A stretch of DNA of 64,000 nt from Candidatus Omnitrophota bacterium (GCA_020632495.1 JACKFL010000005.1:372001-436000); one strand, 5' to 3'. Counted from the stretch's first letter, positions 40,301 through 55,300 are shown. The notes: generated by a model not told the origin, from the sequence alone. Numbers and translations are program-made.

Positions 40301-43300
40301 CGTGAGCAGCTTGACAAAACGATCGCCGGTGAACAGATCGGAACTCATGCCGTCAAAGGACGCCGTGGCCGGTACTTCAAAGTTCAGAACCGCGGGACGA
40401 GAATCAGCCCCAACTAATTCACCGGCTGTGGATACTTGACCGTAGTACACCATCGGTCGCTGGGTGGCCGTATCAAAGACAATATCACCTTCTTGCAGCG
40501 TATTGATATCGGACTTGTTGACCGGGAGCTTCTGTACGGCCGGACTCTTGGCGATTGCCAACATTTCCGTGTTCAGAAGGTCAGCCGCTTCCGTAATTCG
40601 GCTGTCGAGCCCATCGAGATTCGTGGCTCCTATCTGGGCCATGAGTGTGCGATAATTGTTTCCTGTTTGGACCATACGATCGATACGGATATCCAGCGGC
40701 AGTTGCGTTTGTGCGGCCGGTACCGTAAGAGCATCCTGAGTGACAGTCAATTTAGCGGCGTCGGTGCGCGGTTGAATAGACTTCAGAGTAGATTCCGGAA
40801 GGGCGATCTTCAATGTCGTAGAGACATTGTCGCTGGTGATATCGACCTTACCGCCCATGCGAACAATGTTACTTTCGATACGGTTGAAGCCGAGGCCGCC
40901 CGTGTTGTTGGCAGACAAGCCGCGGACCCGCAATAGATCGATCATCGGCATTTGAGAAACGTTGATGTCGGCGCTGCGGACCAACTGCGCTGTTTCGCGT
41001 TCACTATCGGACAACCAACGTTCCGCTGTGAATTCTCCCGTTGAGGTCCGGTAAATTTGTCCGGCTTCGACTTGACGCTGGAAGGTTTGGGCCAACTCAA
41101 CCCGGTTGATCGGTTGCGGATTAGTAATCGCGATTTCGGTAACGCCAGTCACCGGATTGGACAGGGTGATTTGCGGTGCGACCATTTGCTGTCCGGCCGA
41201 CGTTAATGCCGGCATAGCATTGTTTACGGCTTCCACCAAAACTGTCTGCAGGGCTTGCTCAACCTGCGTATCGACTTGGACATCACCGCTACGGTCATCC
41301 CTGAAATTGCGTTGCAGGCTGAAATTAGCCCGTTGCAAGGCCGGAATGCGGGTCAGCGTGCTGCTCACCACACTGCCCAGATCAACCAAGCGAGCCGCAT
41401 CCGTGGTGCCGCGATCACCGGTCGGACGCGTAAGGTCAGACATTTCTGTGCGTTGGACAAATTCACTGAAGCTCATGGCGCCGGCCTCGGCAGGGTTTTG
41501 GATCCGGTAGACGCCGGTAATCGGTGCTTTGGCAGCCAACTCCCCTTCATTGTGCTTAATCATCTCAGCTCCGGCCAAATCAACATATCTGTTCGGGGCC
41601 TTAACCGTTTCGGCAGATCCGACCGCCTGTCCGATCACGCCGCCACCCGGTTCGGAAATCATGATCGCTCCCGGCTTGGTTAATACATCAGCGACATTGA
41701 TCGTTTGAATAAACGCATTCATGGTCCGGCCGAAAACGCGACGGGCATTGCCGGACAAATTGATCTGGCCGTCCGCGTCGATACCAAGTCTCTCGGCACT
41801 GATCCAACCGCTGCGGGCCAGCTCCTGGCCGCGAGTCACGTTGGCGTGGCTGACCACGTCACCGCGTTTTCCTTGCCCGACCGTCTGAACGATATTTTGC
41901 AGTTGTGATTTATCTAGCGCATTGGCTTCAACCGCGACCATGTTGACCGAAGCAATCCGGTCTGCCGACGCGGTAAATGTCTCAAATTGCTTATTGGCAT
42001 TAGTGACGACATCGCGCTGGAGATCCATGCCAACATAGTTGATGGTCCAATTCTTCGCCTCTTGAGTCCCTACGGTCTGCGCGAGTTCCTGCTCGACCAA
42101 CTGAACCGTTTCAAAGGCTTCACGCGGGGTTTCACCGATACCTACCCCATAGATTGTTAATTCGCGGTCTGCCGTAACACCCGTGTTGACGTCGGCAACC
42201 TTGGCCTGAACGATCTTGTTGACTTCCTGTTGGACAATGCGCCGCTGACCTTCGAATATCGGTTGATATGAACGCTCTTGCGGGGTGAAGGCGACGCTGC
42301 GGAGGCTGCTGCTCATGAATTGCGGGACGGTCGCGATGTTTTCAACTAAAGCATCGCCACTCAGCCCCATACGGGCAAAGTCATCGACCACACGTTGATC
42401 AAGCTGGATCTTGGTGTTTGCGTCAATGTTAACAAGTACCGCGGCATCCCGTCTCGGAATGGAAATCGGGGCTGTCCGGGCTCGATCCGCGAGAACCGGC
42501 TGAACGCTCAGATCGCTGGTGACAACATTACCGGCGGAAGTGACCGCTCTGGCCACGGTAGAGGTATCAACGTTTGCCGCCGGTGTGATGACAGCCCTGT
42601 CGCGAAGCATATTCGAACGGACCGGCGCCGTGTAGACGACCTCGTTTAATGTATTCGGCAATGTTTCCGTAGATCCGAGGAAACGCGGCTGATCAACAAT
42701 CGTCATTTCATTGTCGGTCAATGCGAAGCGTGTGAACATCGGACGATCGTTCAGCATGAATCTGAGGACCACGGTCCCCTTCGGTTGGCTGTCCGGCGTG
42801 TATTCGGGTTGCAGATCGGTAAACTCAACCTTGGCATCAGATCCAAGCACCCGCTGCACTTGCCCTTCAAAGGCACGCAGTCCCGGCAACCAAACATCGA
42901 TACGCTGCGGTCGTTTTAGGTAGTCGCTGAGGTTGTCGTTTGCCATCCGGTTAAACAGACCGCTGTATTCCTGACCGTCTTCGCTTCTGTCGGCAAAATG
43001 CCGTGCCGTCCAGGCCCAGCGTCCTGTGTACTCATAATCTTGGTTTTGTGCAGCCCACTCTCTTTCGGCGGCATCGGTAGCGGCATGTCCCAAGGATTCG
43101 GTCCACGCATTAAAGCGTGAATCTTCCAACGCAAACGGAGCTTCGCCCCGGGCGGCCATACGCATGTGACGCGCGTGCTCGATTTCCTGCGGCAGCGTGG
43201 TGGCCAGGAAGAAGTCCCGTTGTTCGGGAGTTTCGAACTGGTTGAGCATGTTCGGATTCACGTACAGTGTGGTCTTGTCATTCTGACTGTTATAACTGGC

Positions 43301-46300
43301 CATAGCCCAACGGATGATGGTGGGTTCTTCGGTATCCAAAGTTTCCGGAATTACGGAGGCGTAGACCACACGATCAAAGGCTTTCAATGTGTTATCACCG
43401 ATAATACTCTGCACACGCGGCGTAATGATTTCCTGGCTGAACTGCTGGACGGAAATCGGCGCCTGCGGCGGCATAATCGCCACCGGTTCTTGAGCTCCTA
43501 CAAATGCTGATTGCGTGAGGACCAACGGCAGGGTAGCGACCGTCACTTTGCCCGCGGCCTTGGCCAGCGCCTGGGCCGTTTCGCTGCCCACGGTTCGGAT
43601 GGTCGAAAGTATGGCGCGATCTGAACTCGGAGTTGACGTAGCGGTCGGGGCCAAGGTGTTGCGGACCGGATCAAAGATGACGTTTTGCCGTTCCTGATTA
43701 GCCATATTGTACAGGCTGATTTCTACTTTGCCTTGGTCACGCATTTCTATACGGTCGTAGTTGACATTACCGAATTGCTGCGGTTCCAGTCCGAGCATGC
43801 GCGTTACCGCACCCTGGTTTTTCACCATAAAGTCGAACGCTTGCCATACAGATCTCTGGGCCTTAACCCCTTCGCCCTTATCCCCACGCACCATGGCCAG
43901 GGCTTTGTACGTGTTTTCAAAGGCCAAGGCTTCGTCCTCAATGTGTGTGATATCAGGTCTGTTCTTCAGATTATCGAGGTGGGTCCCTTCGTGGGCGATC
44001 TTGATCGCCAACAGTTTGACGCTATCTTCACGTGACATGCCGCGGAATTCGGAATCGTCGACCATCAGAATTCCGACATCAGCCAGCGCTATAGCCATCC
44101 CCTGGTGATTCTTGCCATTATCAAGGAAGAGCACCGGAGCCGTCACTCCTGAACTAAGAATGTTGTTGGCGGCCAAAAGTTTGTAAGCATCACCCACAAG
44201 GCCGCGGCGCTGATCGGTGTTAGAAATATCCAGCGAGCGTTGCAATTGTGTTCCGGAGACATCTCCGAATATGCTGCCGTTTTGCTGGATAGAGCGTTGG
44301 ATCATTTGCGGCAGAGTGGCGGGTCCGGCAATACGCAGATCACGATAAGCCGGAAGTCTTTGCTGGAGTACCAAACGTTCCTGCGGCGTCTGGGCCAACG
44401 CATAATTAGTCGGTGTGGTAAACGTCGCCGCCGATGCCAACAAGCCGGCAGTCACCACGGCCGGCAGACTCAACCGGGCCTGGTCTGCCTTCGGCGGTGT
44501 AATCGAAGTGGTTATCGGTTGCGGCAACACAGTAGACGTCCGGTCAAATGTGGAGGCGATAGGTTGTTGCGTCGCTGTGGCTACGTCACCGGTATCCACC
44601 TGTCCGGCCGCACGGGCCAGTTTCGCATTGTCGCGAATATTCTTCGGCGCCTGAACCTTGGCCAGTTCCATCTCACCGCGGACAACTCTGTCGTTGATTT
44701 GTTCCAAACGACCGGTAAAGTCAGATCCGTTCAGCTTGGTGGCCGCCTGGAAGACCTGCATGTTGATATCCGGCATGTATCCTTCGCTGATGAGGCGGGC
44801 GAGCGGTGCCAAGGTCGGTTTTTCGAGTTCCTGACGAATCTTTGCCGCCACTTGTTGCGCCTGTTGCGCTGTCGGCGAGTAGACCGTCTTTTCCGGGAAC
44901 ACCACAGCAAACGTAGTCTTAAACGTACCCGAACCGTCAGTCGCCGGTTCTTCCATAATCTGGACCCAACCGCCGAATTTCTTGGCCTCACTCTTGATGT
45001 ACGGAACACTGTATGATTCGTCCAAACTCAAATCTTCCGCATTCGTCCCCTTCAATTGCATCGGCAGTCCGCGGATAGCTAACAATTCCGTGCGCCTTTC
45101 CGGAGAATCATTAATTTCTTTGAGGGCAGCTCTGAATTCTACCGGCGAAACCTTGAGCTGACCGCGATCAAGCTGCGCGTTGCTGGCCACAAACTCGTAG
45201 TCACCAAGTTTATTTTGGACAACTGTGAGATCCGGATTATTGGATTTTTGGATCGCATCCGCATACATGGCGTCATAGTCGAATCCGGGAGACTGGAATG
45301 TGACGCTCATACGGACATTACCATTGTCCATACCCAAATCGGCGACAACTTCACCATTGTCCCTGTCCGCACTCATCTTGATGGCGCTGCCCAACATGAC
45401 GTCTGTCATGTTCTGCAGTGAGGCCCGTTTCAACCCTCGGCTGGCCGCCGCCACCGGACGGGCATCCTGGCGTCCACCCGTGGTAAAGGTATAGATCCGT
45501 CCGATCCTGACATTGTCCTGAATGTTGAACTTAACCCGTTCGGTGACTTCCGGCTGAGCAGTCAAATCCAGAGAAACGGACTCAGGAGACATCGCCATGA
45601 TCTCCGACAAATTAACCGTCTCGGCCGTGAAATCAGCACGGGTTTCCGGATCAAGCACATGGCCGATAAACTGTACTTGACCAGCTCGTCTGAAGGTGTC
45701 ATCGATTTCATTGTCCGTGGCCAAAGCAAAGGCGTTGTTAAGCAATAGACGCTGTTGTCCTTCAAAAGTCTTAAGCATTACGCTGCCGAACTTGCCGCGC
45801 GCGTCTTCCCGGATGGCCGCTGCTCCCTTCACGTATTCCTCATCCCTGCCGACCGGATAGAACCGCACACCTACGTTGCTCGGTCGCGGCACCGGTTTGA
45901 ATTCGCCGGATTCGATCGTGGAGAAGCCATCAATCAGGTCGCCTTCGTTAAACGTCGGGACTTCTGCGATGCCTGAACGGAATTTGCTGAGCTTATCAAT
46001 GACGGTAATGACATCACGCGGATTCTGAATTTGATCCGTTGACACGACATTGGCGGTAATGTCCAATTTGGCATCCACATTCATGGCCAGATTTCCGGCA
46101 GCTTCCAGAGCAGAAGTCAATGAAGCGATCTTGGCCGGAGAACCTACGAGATCCTGATTGCGAGCATTGTCGATCACGATGTAGTAATTGTCCGGATTAC
46201 GATGAGCGATAAAGATGCCACGGCTGCGCGGAGCCTTGCTGATATTCGCCGCCAAGGCCGGTCCGGATTGCGGATCGGCAAAGGCCTTCAGCAGATCCGG

Positions 46301-49300
46301 AGCGATTGCTTCGATTTCGTCGATTGAGACAGCGTCCTTCTTGCCGTATTCAAATTGCAGTGTCCCGGCCTGAAGGGCTATGCGTCTGGCTTGATCCTCG
46401 TTCATCTCAAATCCGACTTCCGCCATGATCCGCGGAATATCGCTGGCATTAGTGTCCATCAGATCCGCCAAGCCCTTGACTTGAGTCGGATTGAACTGCG
46501 GCGTCACTCCGGTGATATTGACGGTGGATTGTCTTACCGGCGGTGTCAAGCCCTCGAGTACCTCGCGATAAATATCCGTTTGCGCCTGAATCATAGCGTT
46601 AACGGCACCGTGCCCGATCAGATCATTGATCGGCTTGACACCGCCACGGTACTCGGCATTAACGCGGAATTTTTCATCCAGCAATGTAGTCCGCTCTTCG
46701 GGAGTCAGATTATCGGCGTCAATCACCGCGTTGATCTGCTTTTGCATTTCCGGTCCCATTTCGTACTCTTGGCCGAGACCGATGATAGTAAAGCTTTCTC
46801 CCCTGTCCATGGCCGGTCCGATGATACTCATCAATTCCTGCTGATCGACAGTCAGATAGTGTGACTTAACCTGATCCGGGAATATTCTGAGATTGGATTG
46901 TTCCAAGCCGAGGCCATTGAGATAGCCGATTCTTTCCGCCGGTGAATTAGGCGGAATCGTCGTAATTTCTTGGGTAGTGAACTGGGATAATTCGGTAGTG
47001 AAGGCGGTTTCGAGTCCCGGACGGCCCGTTTCCTTGGCCATGCTCTGGATGAATTCAGCCTTTTCGACTGTCTGACCGTAAAGTTTATGGAAGTCGATTT
47101 CACCAGCCTCGTTGCGGACAAATTCACGGCTCAAGCCCATGTCGATACCGGTCACGACTTCCGGACTGTAGATCTTCATGGCATCGCTCTTGCGCACGAC
47201 TTGACCGGCCACACCTTCCTCCGCCAGAGCCGCGTTAAGTCTGATTACCTGATTGTCGAAATCCCGCTGGAGATCAGCTACACCGGCCTGACGGTCGAAG
47301 ACCATGAACAGACCGTCGTCGTCCTGATAGACCCCATTGAGCACTGTATCGCCAAGATTTTCCTGAGCAATTGCGATGACCCGTTCGCGGTTCTCATCGG
47401 TGACCCCTTCAAGCTGAACTTGACCGAAACCGAACCTTCCCGGAATGAAGCCGGCCACCGTATTCTGGACTTCCTGCCGGATCATTTCGACTTCTTCGGG
47501 CTTCCACTTGGACGGGAGTACAAACTCAATTTCGTCACCGGCTTGACGGATCGCCGTACCGCCGTATTTCTTCAAGGTGTTGTCCATGATACGGACCGTA
47601 GCCGGAATGAGCGCGTCGACAACATACGAAACATACGTCTTGTCTGCGGCCGAAACCTTGGTCATATCCGCGAAACCGACATAGGCCTGCGGATCGCGTT
47701 TAAGGAAGTCCATAATCCGTTCAGACCCTTCCTGGCCGGCAAAGATATCAAAGTATTTGTTGAGCTGAGTCCGGTTGCGGCGCTGGACAGTTTCCAGCTT
47801 CGATTCAACAGCAGTGATACGGCTGTTAAGTGAAGAAACAAACTCTGTATTGGAGCCGGCGGTGATCATACCCACCAAATCCGGGGCTATCTGCTGGACG
47901 CGGTTCATACCAACGGCCCCGCGCACTTCGGTAACGAGCGTCTTAATATTTTCTAAACCATTGACCAAACGTTGCGCCTGACCTGCATCAGCAATACCGC
48001 TGTCGCGGGCGATTTGGCGCATATCTTCTGCCGTGAGTTTGACGACTTCTTGCAGCACCCGTGTTTGTTCGTCAGTGAGGTCCATTTGTTTAATTCCCCG
48101 GACTCTCAACGACGGCAACCTCTTAGTCTTCACACCCTTGTCCTGCCCGTCAGTCGTTGTTTGAAGAATTTCCGGCGTGATGCCGAACAGTGACGGCTGT
48201 ATAGTACCCGGTGCAAATTTATCTCTGTTGAGTACGGCGAAGGCCGGCGCCTCCGGAATGACCGGTTTGACCGGTTCCGTTTGGCTGATGGTGTTACCGA
48301 AGAGATCACGGTCGAAGTCCTGTGCTGACGGTGTAGATGTGCCGGTCGGTCGTGATGTCGAGCTCACCGGAGATGTTTTCGGTTGTGTCAAATTGGTCGC
48401 GGTTGATGTTTGCGTGCCGGTTTGCGGACGTTGCGGTTGGACCGGGGCAATATCGACCACGGAGTATTTGACCGGCTGCCGTTCGATCTGGGCGGTCAGC
48501 TGGGCATTCTTGGCGGCTTGGTCTACGATACTGGCGGTGGTCGGTTTGGTGAGCCCCAAGGCAACGTTACGGTCCAGCTGCAGCTTTACGTTTTGCTCGT
48601 CGCTTTGACCTTCATTGGCCTTGGCAATCAGTTCATGCTTGAGCGTTTCGGCAACCGCCTGGATTTCGGTACTCACCGGCCGTTGCACGGCAACCTGGTA
48701 CGGCATGTTGCGAGCCGCCATCGGAGTCAGATAGACGTTATTGGCATCCGCGTGTCCGCCAAGTGTTCGCATGTCGAAGAGATTTTGGAACTGCGCGATC
48801 TCAATCTCATTGTAGTTTCGTTCCGCCAGGAATCGCGTCACCAGATCATTGATTTGCATCTCGTCGTTGGTGATAATCTTGATACCTTCCGCTTCGTTCA
48901 AGGCAGTCACATCTGCGTTTTCGGTAAATTTCTGCAGGGCCTTAACCTCTCTGGAAACGCTGCGCGACTTCACCTTTCGCCGTTGCGACTGCGGCAACGC
49001 TTTGATACTTTCGTCGTTCAAGGTATTCGCGTAATAATCCTCAACCTGATCAAGGGCATCGCTGACATAGCCAAACCCGGCGGCGTTCAGACGTTCGCTG
49101 TCCCGAATATCGATTTTGTCCGTGTTGGCAACGATGTAGCGAATCATATCGTCTTTAATGGCTTCGTAACGTTCTACTGCCTGCGGGCTGGCCATAACGG
49201 CGTTAAACTCGTCCGCATTCACGGTGATAGTCTTACGTGCTGACAAGTCCAGACGCAGTTCGGACGCGGTCTTGGGCGTGATGAGTTTCTCGACAATGGC

Positions 49301-52300
49301 CGGCGACGTACTCAAAAGCTGCGGTACGGCATCCTTGTTCAATACGAGCGTCCGGCCGAGATCGGTATCGACGACCGTGTAGGTTGCCCCTTCCATTTCC
49401 GTCATTTCGGCGGTGGTGATGGCTTTGATTTGCTGCAGATCGGTTTCCGGCAAATTAAGCTTGGCGGTCGCGGTCTGGATTTCGGAAGCCGTAAACTTGT
49501 TGGAAATGATCGGTGTCTGATTTGTCCAGCCGGTGGCCCGGAGTACGGCTGCCGGGGTATCGGTGATTTCCAAGTCTACCGCTTTAACGTCCGGTTGTTC
49601 CGGATTGGCGACATCATAGGTGCGGGCGGCAATCCACATACTGCCTAAATTTTTGAGATACGGCTGCGTGATTTCGCTACGGGCTTGACTCAGGTCCTGA
49701 GCATCTCCCCGGAAGGTGACATTACCGATGCGCTGGATTTGACCCGCCGCATTGAATTGGACCGGTTCGTTCGGTTCGAATCTGATGTTCCCCTTGCTTA
49801 CCAAGCCCGAGATCTGTTCCTGGCCGGATTCGGTACGACGGATAGGCAGCTTGACCAGCTGGTCGCCGTTGTAGAATCCGGAGATGTAATCAAACTCGAC
49901 TGAACCCTTCGGCATAATAACGATGCCGTCGAACTCGACCACATCGTTTGACAAGTTGGTGATACGGTTGTCTTCCACTAAAATCTTGGTCGTATCGGAC
50001 GGCAAGGCGAGCATGGCCGTATCCACCGGTCCGCGACGGTTAGTGTCCGAACCGAGGATTAACGGAGTTACCGGCGGTAATATTGCCGGAGCGATGATAG
50101 CTTTGTCGGTGATAGCCGGGGTCGGGGTGATGACCGGGACATCTAACGCTGGAACGGCGATCGGTTGTGAATCGAACTCAACCGACGGAGTAGTTTCGGA
50201 GGTTACTTTCAGCTGGGGAGTCGTGGTCGGAATCACCGTATTCGGCGCCCGCGGCTGAATCGGCTGGATCGCGGCCACAGAAGACTTCGGCGCATCAATA
50301 ACCCCGGTTTGTAAGGCGGATTGCATTTCCGGAACAGTCGTTGTTGTCGTGCGGTCACCGGTGATGGCTTGCGCGGCATTCTTTAGAGTAGTGATATCCG
50401 TTGTTTGTCCGGCGGCCAACATCAATGCCTTCTGCCGCTCATTTGCCGCGAACTCCGTCTGATCTGTCAATACCGCCCGGTCAGTCCGTGACGCTGCCAA
50501 TGTATCTACATATCCCGGCTCCTCAATAGCCCTTGTCACCAAATTAAGAAGGTGGCCATCGGCATCATATCTTTCCCATTGACCTTGAACATCTTTGACT
50601 CCACTGAAATAATTTTGCTCCATGAAGTCGCTGAAGTACTCGGCTGCCGTGCCGTCGTAATCAAACTTGTTAAGGCCGCCGACATCTACACGTTTGGCCA
50701 CATTGTTGACCAGCTTGATACCGTCCGGTCTGAGGCCGCCGTCGCCGTCCTTGATGCCATTCTTGAATTGAACCGCCAACAGTTCGGCAACAGCCTGTGC
50801 CTCTGCGTATGTCAGCGGACGATCCGTGCCCCGTTCTCTCATGGAAGGACCGGCAATGTTTTCGACCAGAAGTGTAAACCGGCCGTCAGCGCTTTGGCCC
50901 TGAGCATATAGGCGCGGCGCAATACCCAATTGATTGCCCATCAATTCATAAGCACGCAATTCATTCTGCTGCCACTCCGGCTTGTAACCGTCCTTGGCCA
51001 CCCGGGCCACGACTTGACTGTCGACTTCGTACACCCATGTATGGGTTCCGGATGCCATCGGCGTCACGGTTTGATCTTGAACGGCAATACTTTGATCACC
51101 GAATTGATTTACCCGGATTTGGGAGATATTGATACGATCCACCACAGCCGGAGTCTTCAAGGCCGCCGGTTGGACAATCTCGGCATTAAACGCCGGGGCC
51201 GGCGGCGTTACGCGACGGCCGAACACGGCTCGGTCAGTTCTAGGAGCATCTGTCCGGGCAAGCATGTCGTTCAGCGAACCCAAGGTGCGGTCGACTGCGT
51301 CCGTAAAGTCGTTGGCGGTTGCCGATTCCAATCTTTCCGGACCCATGACATCGTTTCTCAAGGCTCCCAGCGAGTCCATGGAATCAAAGACGATACTCTG
51401 TACCTGACCCCGGATGCGTTCGACTTGGTCCGGAGCCATGTTATTTACGGCTCCCGACTGGATATACTCTTTGTGAATCGCATTCAGCTTAGAAATTTGT
51501 CCTTCCACCATGATCTGTGCCGGCGAGGCCACAGGCTGCGGCGTCAGAGCTAAGCGTGCTTGATCGATCCTGCGCTGCTGCGGTCTCAACGGAGAGATAT
51601 TGACAGCGGCAGCAATGGCGGCGTTGGTGTCGCCATCGACATTGATATTATTTTTATCAATGGACGGCAAGCTGAACACCTGGCCTTGTCCCTCGATAAA
51701 GGACTGCTTCAACAGCAGGGTCTTGCCGTTGTTCGTGGTCGCGGCCGGCGTAACCATTTCGGTTTCGGGCATAACGACCACCTCTTCGATCTTGGCCATC
51801 TGGAGTCCCGGAATAACCACCCGGTCGGCGATCGCGGTAGATACAGATGACGGTTGTACATTTAACAATTCCAGCTGTTGCGCGGCATAGCGGATTTGAC
51901 TGACTTGATTGTTCAACCGCTTGTTGGTAACCGTCAACATGTTCGCGCCTGGATTTGCGGCCTCGGCAAACATCGCTTCTGAGGCGGTCCATACCTTGTA
52001 AGTCTTCGCGGACTCGCTGATACCGGTTGATGTCGGCACCGCGGAAAGGGTTTGGAATCGATTCGCCACCTTTTGGTCCGCCAGAACACTGGAAATCTCA
52101 TCTCGCGGCAACACAATTCCGGCCAACGGATCCGGCCGGGTGTCTTTTTCGGAAAGCGCCGTGGCGGCGGTCGTCAGGCTCTTGGAGTAGTAGGTGCGCA
52201 ATTCCTGCTCCGACCCACTAAAGCGTTTAACCGATCCGGCATCTACCTGCAAGGCTCTCGGTGTTATGTTGCTCTTGGTTGTTCCCACCATAATGTTCTT

Positions 52301-55300
52301 CATGGTGAAATCGTCAACTTGCCAACGGTTGCTGACCAGACGATCCACCAGATCATTCACCATGCGTTGGTCGGTTACCGTAAACTCACCTTTATCCCAA
52401 ATGCTCTGACCGTCCACCTTCTCCATACGGAGGACCGCATCCCGGCCCCGGTTTATTTTGCGGACGCCGATGGCTTTCGGTGATATATCGACATTACCTA
52501 AAGACGTCAATGTATTGAATTCGGCATCAACCGTATCGGCACCGCCCGGAATAAATTTAATGGCTTCGCTTGAATCCAGCGGAGATTCGAACACCCATCC
52601 GCGAGTACCTTCGGGAGACAACAATTTCGCCTGTTGACCTTCCACATAGAATCTGACCTCAGCCTGCGGCGTCACCAAGAATTTGTAACTCAGGCTGTCC
52701 GAACCTTCCGGCTTCATTGTTGCCAACGTCGCGCGGTCACTGACCGGGGCGTTTTGCATGAATCTCTTGAACGTATCCGGCATCTCGATCGTCACCGCCT
52801 GACCGCCTTGTGTGGCTTGCGCTGTCAGTTGGGTGTTGATCCGCTGAACATCCGCGTTGCTGAATTCCGCCACACCCAGATCCGCACGGCTCAAGTTTGC
52901 CTGGGCCATCGGGGTGATTGTCACCGGTTCGATTCCTGTCAGCGCTCCCACATTCGCCGGATTCACCACCAGCGTCTTGCCGCCTTCGATCTTCGCCACT
53001 GTCGCGTTACCCATCTTTGCCGGGCTGCCGAAGGTGATCGCTTCCACGCCGCTCATATCCACCGCGCCGCTGGCTTCCAGCTTCGCTGTCATCGCCCGGA
53101 ACGCCACCGGATTCATATCTCTGTCTTGCATTTCATACGTCTTGCCGCTGGCCGTTTGCACTGCTTGGTACGGACGGACTTGCATCAATTCTTGGCTGAC
53201 CGCTACCGGCTGCGTAGTCTGGATCTTGGCGTTCACCAGATCCACGAACTTCGCGTCCGCCTGGCTCGGGCTGACCAGCATGTCCGCCAACTCCGGCGCC
53301 TGTCTTCTCAGATCGCTGAAGGTGATTTCCGTACGCCCGCCGGAGACCAGTCCCTTGACATTGGCCAGGCCGCGTTCCAGTTGCTGCGCTTCGACCGTTC
53401 CGCGCATACCCATCTGACGGGTGATATCCTGCATGTCCGGCACGCTCAACTGCGCGATGCCTGTCAGTGCCGCCTGTTGCTGCGGCTTCAGTTGCATACG
53501 CTCGATTCCGCTGACATTCAATACCGGCAGGGCCGTTACTTCTGTAGTTGTCGCCGCCAACGTCGCGCGGTCACTGACCGGGGCGTTTTGCATGAATCTC
53601 TTGAACGTATCCGGCATCTCAATCGTCACCGCCTGACCGCCTTGTGTGGCTTGCGCTGTCAGTTGGGTGTTGATCCGCTGAACATCCGCGTTGCTGAATT
53701 CCGCCACACCCAGATCCACTCGGCTCAAGTTTGTCTGGGCCATCGGGGTGATTGTCACCGGTTCGATTCCCGTCAGCGCTCCCACATTCGCCGGATTCAC
53801 CACCAGCGTCTTGCCGCCTTCAATCTTAGCCACTGTCGCGTTACCCATCTTTGCCGGGCTGCCGAAGGTGATCGCTTCCACGCCGCTCATATCCACCGCG
53901 CCGCTGGCTTCCAGCTTCGCTGTCATCGCCCGGAACGCCACCGGATTCATATCTCTGTCTTGCATTTCATACGTCTTGCCGCTGGCCACTTGCACTGCTT
54001 GGTACGGACGGACTTGCATCAATTCTTGGCTGACCGCTACCGGCTGCGTAGTCTGGATCTTGGCGTTCACCAGATCCACGAACTTCGCGTCCGCCTGGCT
54101 CGGGCTGACCAGCATGTCCGCCAACTCCGGCGCCTGTCTTCTCAGATCGCTGAAGGTGATTTCCGTACGTCCGCCGGAGACCAGTCCCTTGACATTGGCC
54201 AGGCCGCGTTCCAGCTGTTGCGCTTCGACCGTTCCGCGCATACCCATCTGACGGGTGATATCTTGCATGTCCGGCACGCTCAACTGCGCGATGCCCGTCA
54301 ATGCCGCCTGTTGCTGCGGCTTCAGTTGCATACGCTCGATTCCGCTGACATTCAATACCGGCAGGGCCGTTACTTCTGTAGTTGTCGCCGCCAACGTCGC
54401 GCGGTCACTGACCGGGGCGTTTTGCATGAATCTCTTGAACGTATCCGGCATCTCAATCGTCACCGCCTGACCGCCTTGTGTGGCTTGCGCTGTCAGTTGG
54501 GTGTTGATCCGCTGAACATCCGCGTTGCTGAATTCCGCCACACCCAGATCCACTCGGCTCAAGTTTGTCTGGGCCATCGGGGTGATTGTCACCGGTTCGA
54601 TTCCCGTCAGCGCTCCCACATTCGCCGGATTCACCACCAGCGTCTTGCCGCCTTCAATCTTAGCCACTGTCGCGTTACCCATCTTTGCCGGGCTGCCGAA
54701 GGTGATCGCTTCCACGCCGCTCATATCCACCGCGCCGCTGGCTTCCAGCTTCGCTGTCATCGCCCGGAACGCCACCGGATTCATATCTCTGTCTTGCATT
54801 TCATACGTCTTGCCGCTGGCCGTTTGCACCGCTTGGTAAGGACGGACTTGCATCAATTCCTGGCTGACCGCTACCGGCTGCGTAGTCTGGATCTTGGCGT
54901 TCACCAGATCCACGAACTTCGCGTCCGCCTGGCTCGGGCTGACCAGCATGTCCGCCAACTCCGGCGCCTGTCTTCTCAGATCGCTGAAGGTGATTTCCGT
55001 ACGCCCGCCGGAGACCAGTCCCTTGACATTGGCCAGGCCGCGTTCCAGTTGCTGCGCTTCGACCGTTCCGCGCATACCCATCTGACGGGTGATATCCTGC
55101 ATGTCTGGCACGCTCAACTGCGCGATGCCTGTCAGTGCCGCCTGTTGCTGCGGCTTCAGTTGCATACGCTCGATTCCGCTGACATTCAATACCGGCAGGG
55201 CCGTTACTTCTGTAGTTGTCGCCGCCAACGTCGCGCGGTCGCTTGTCACCGATACCGGCGTGGTTGTCCGTTGCGATGCAATCCGAACGGGCGTCGCAGG

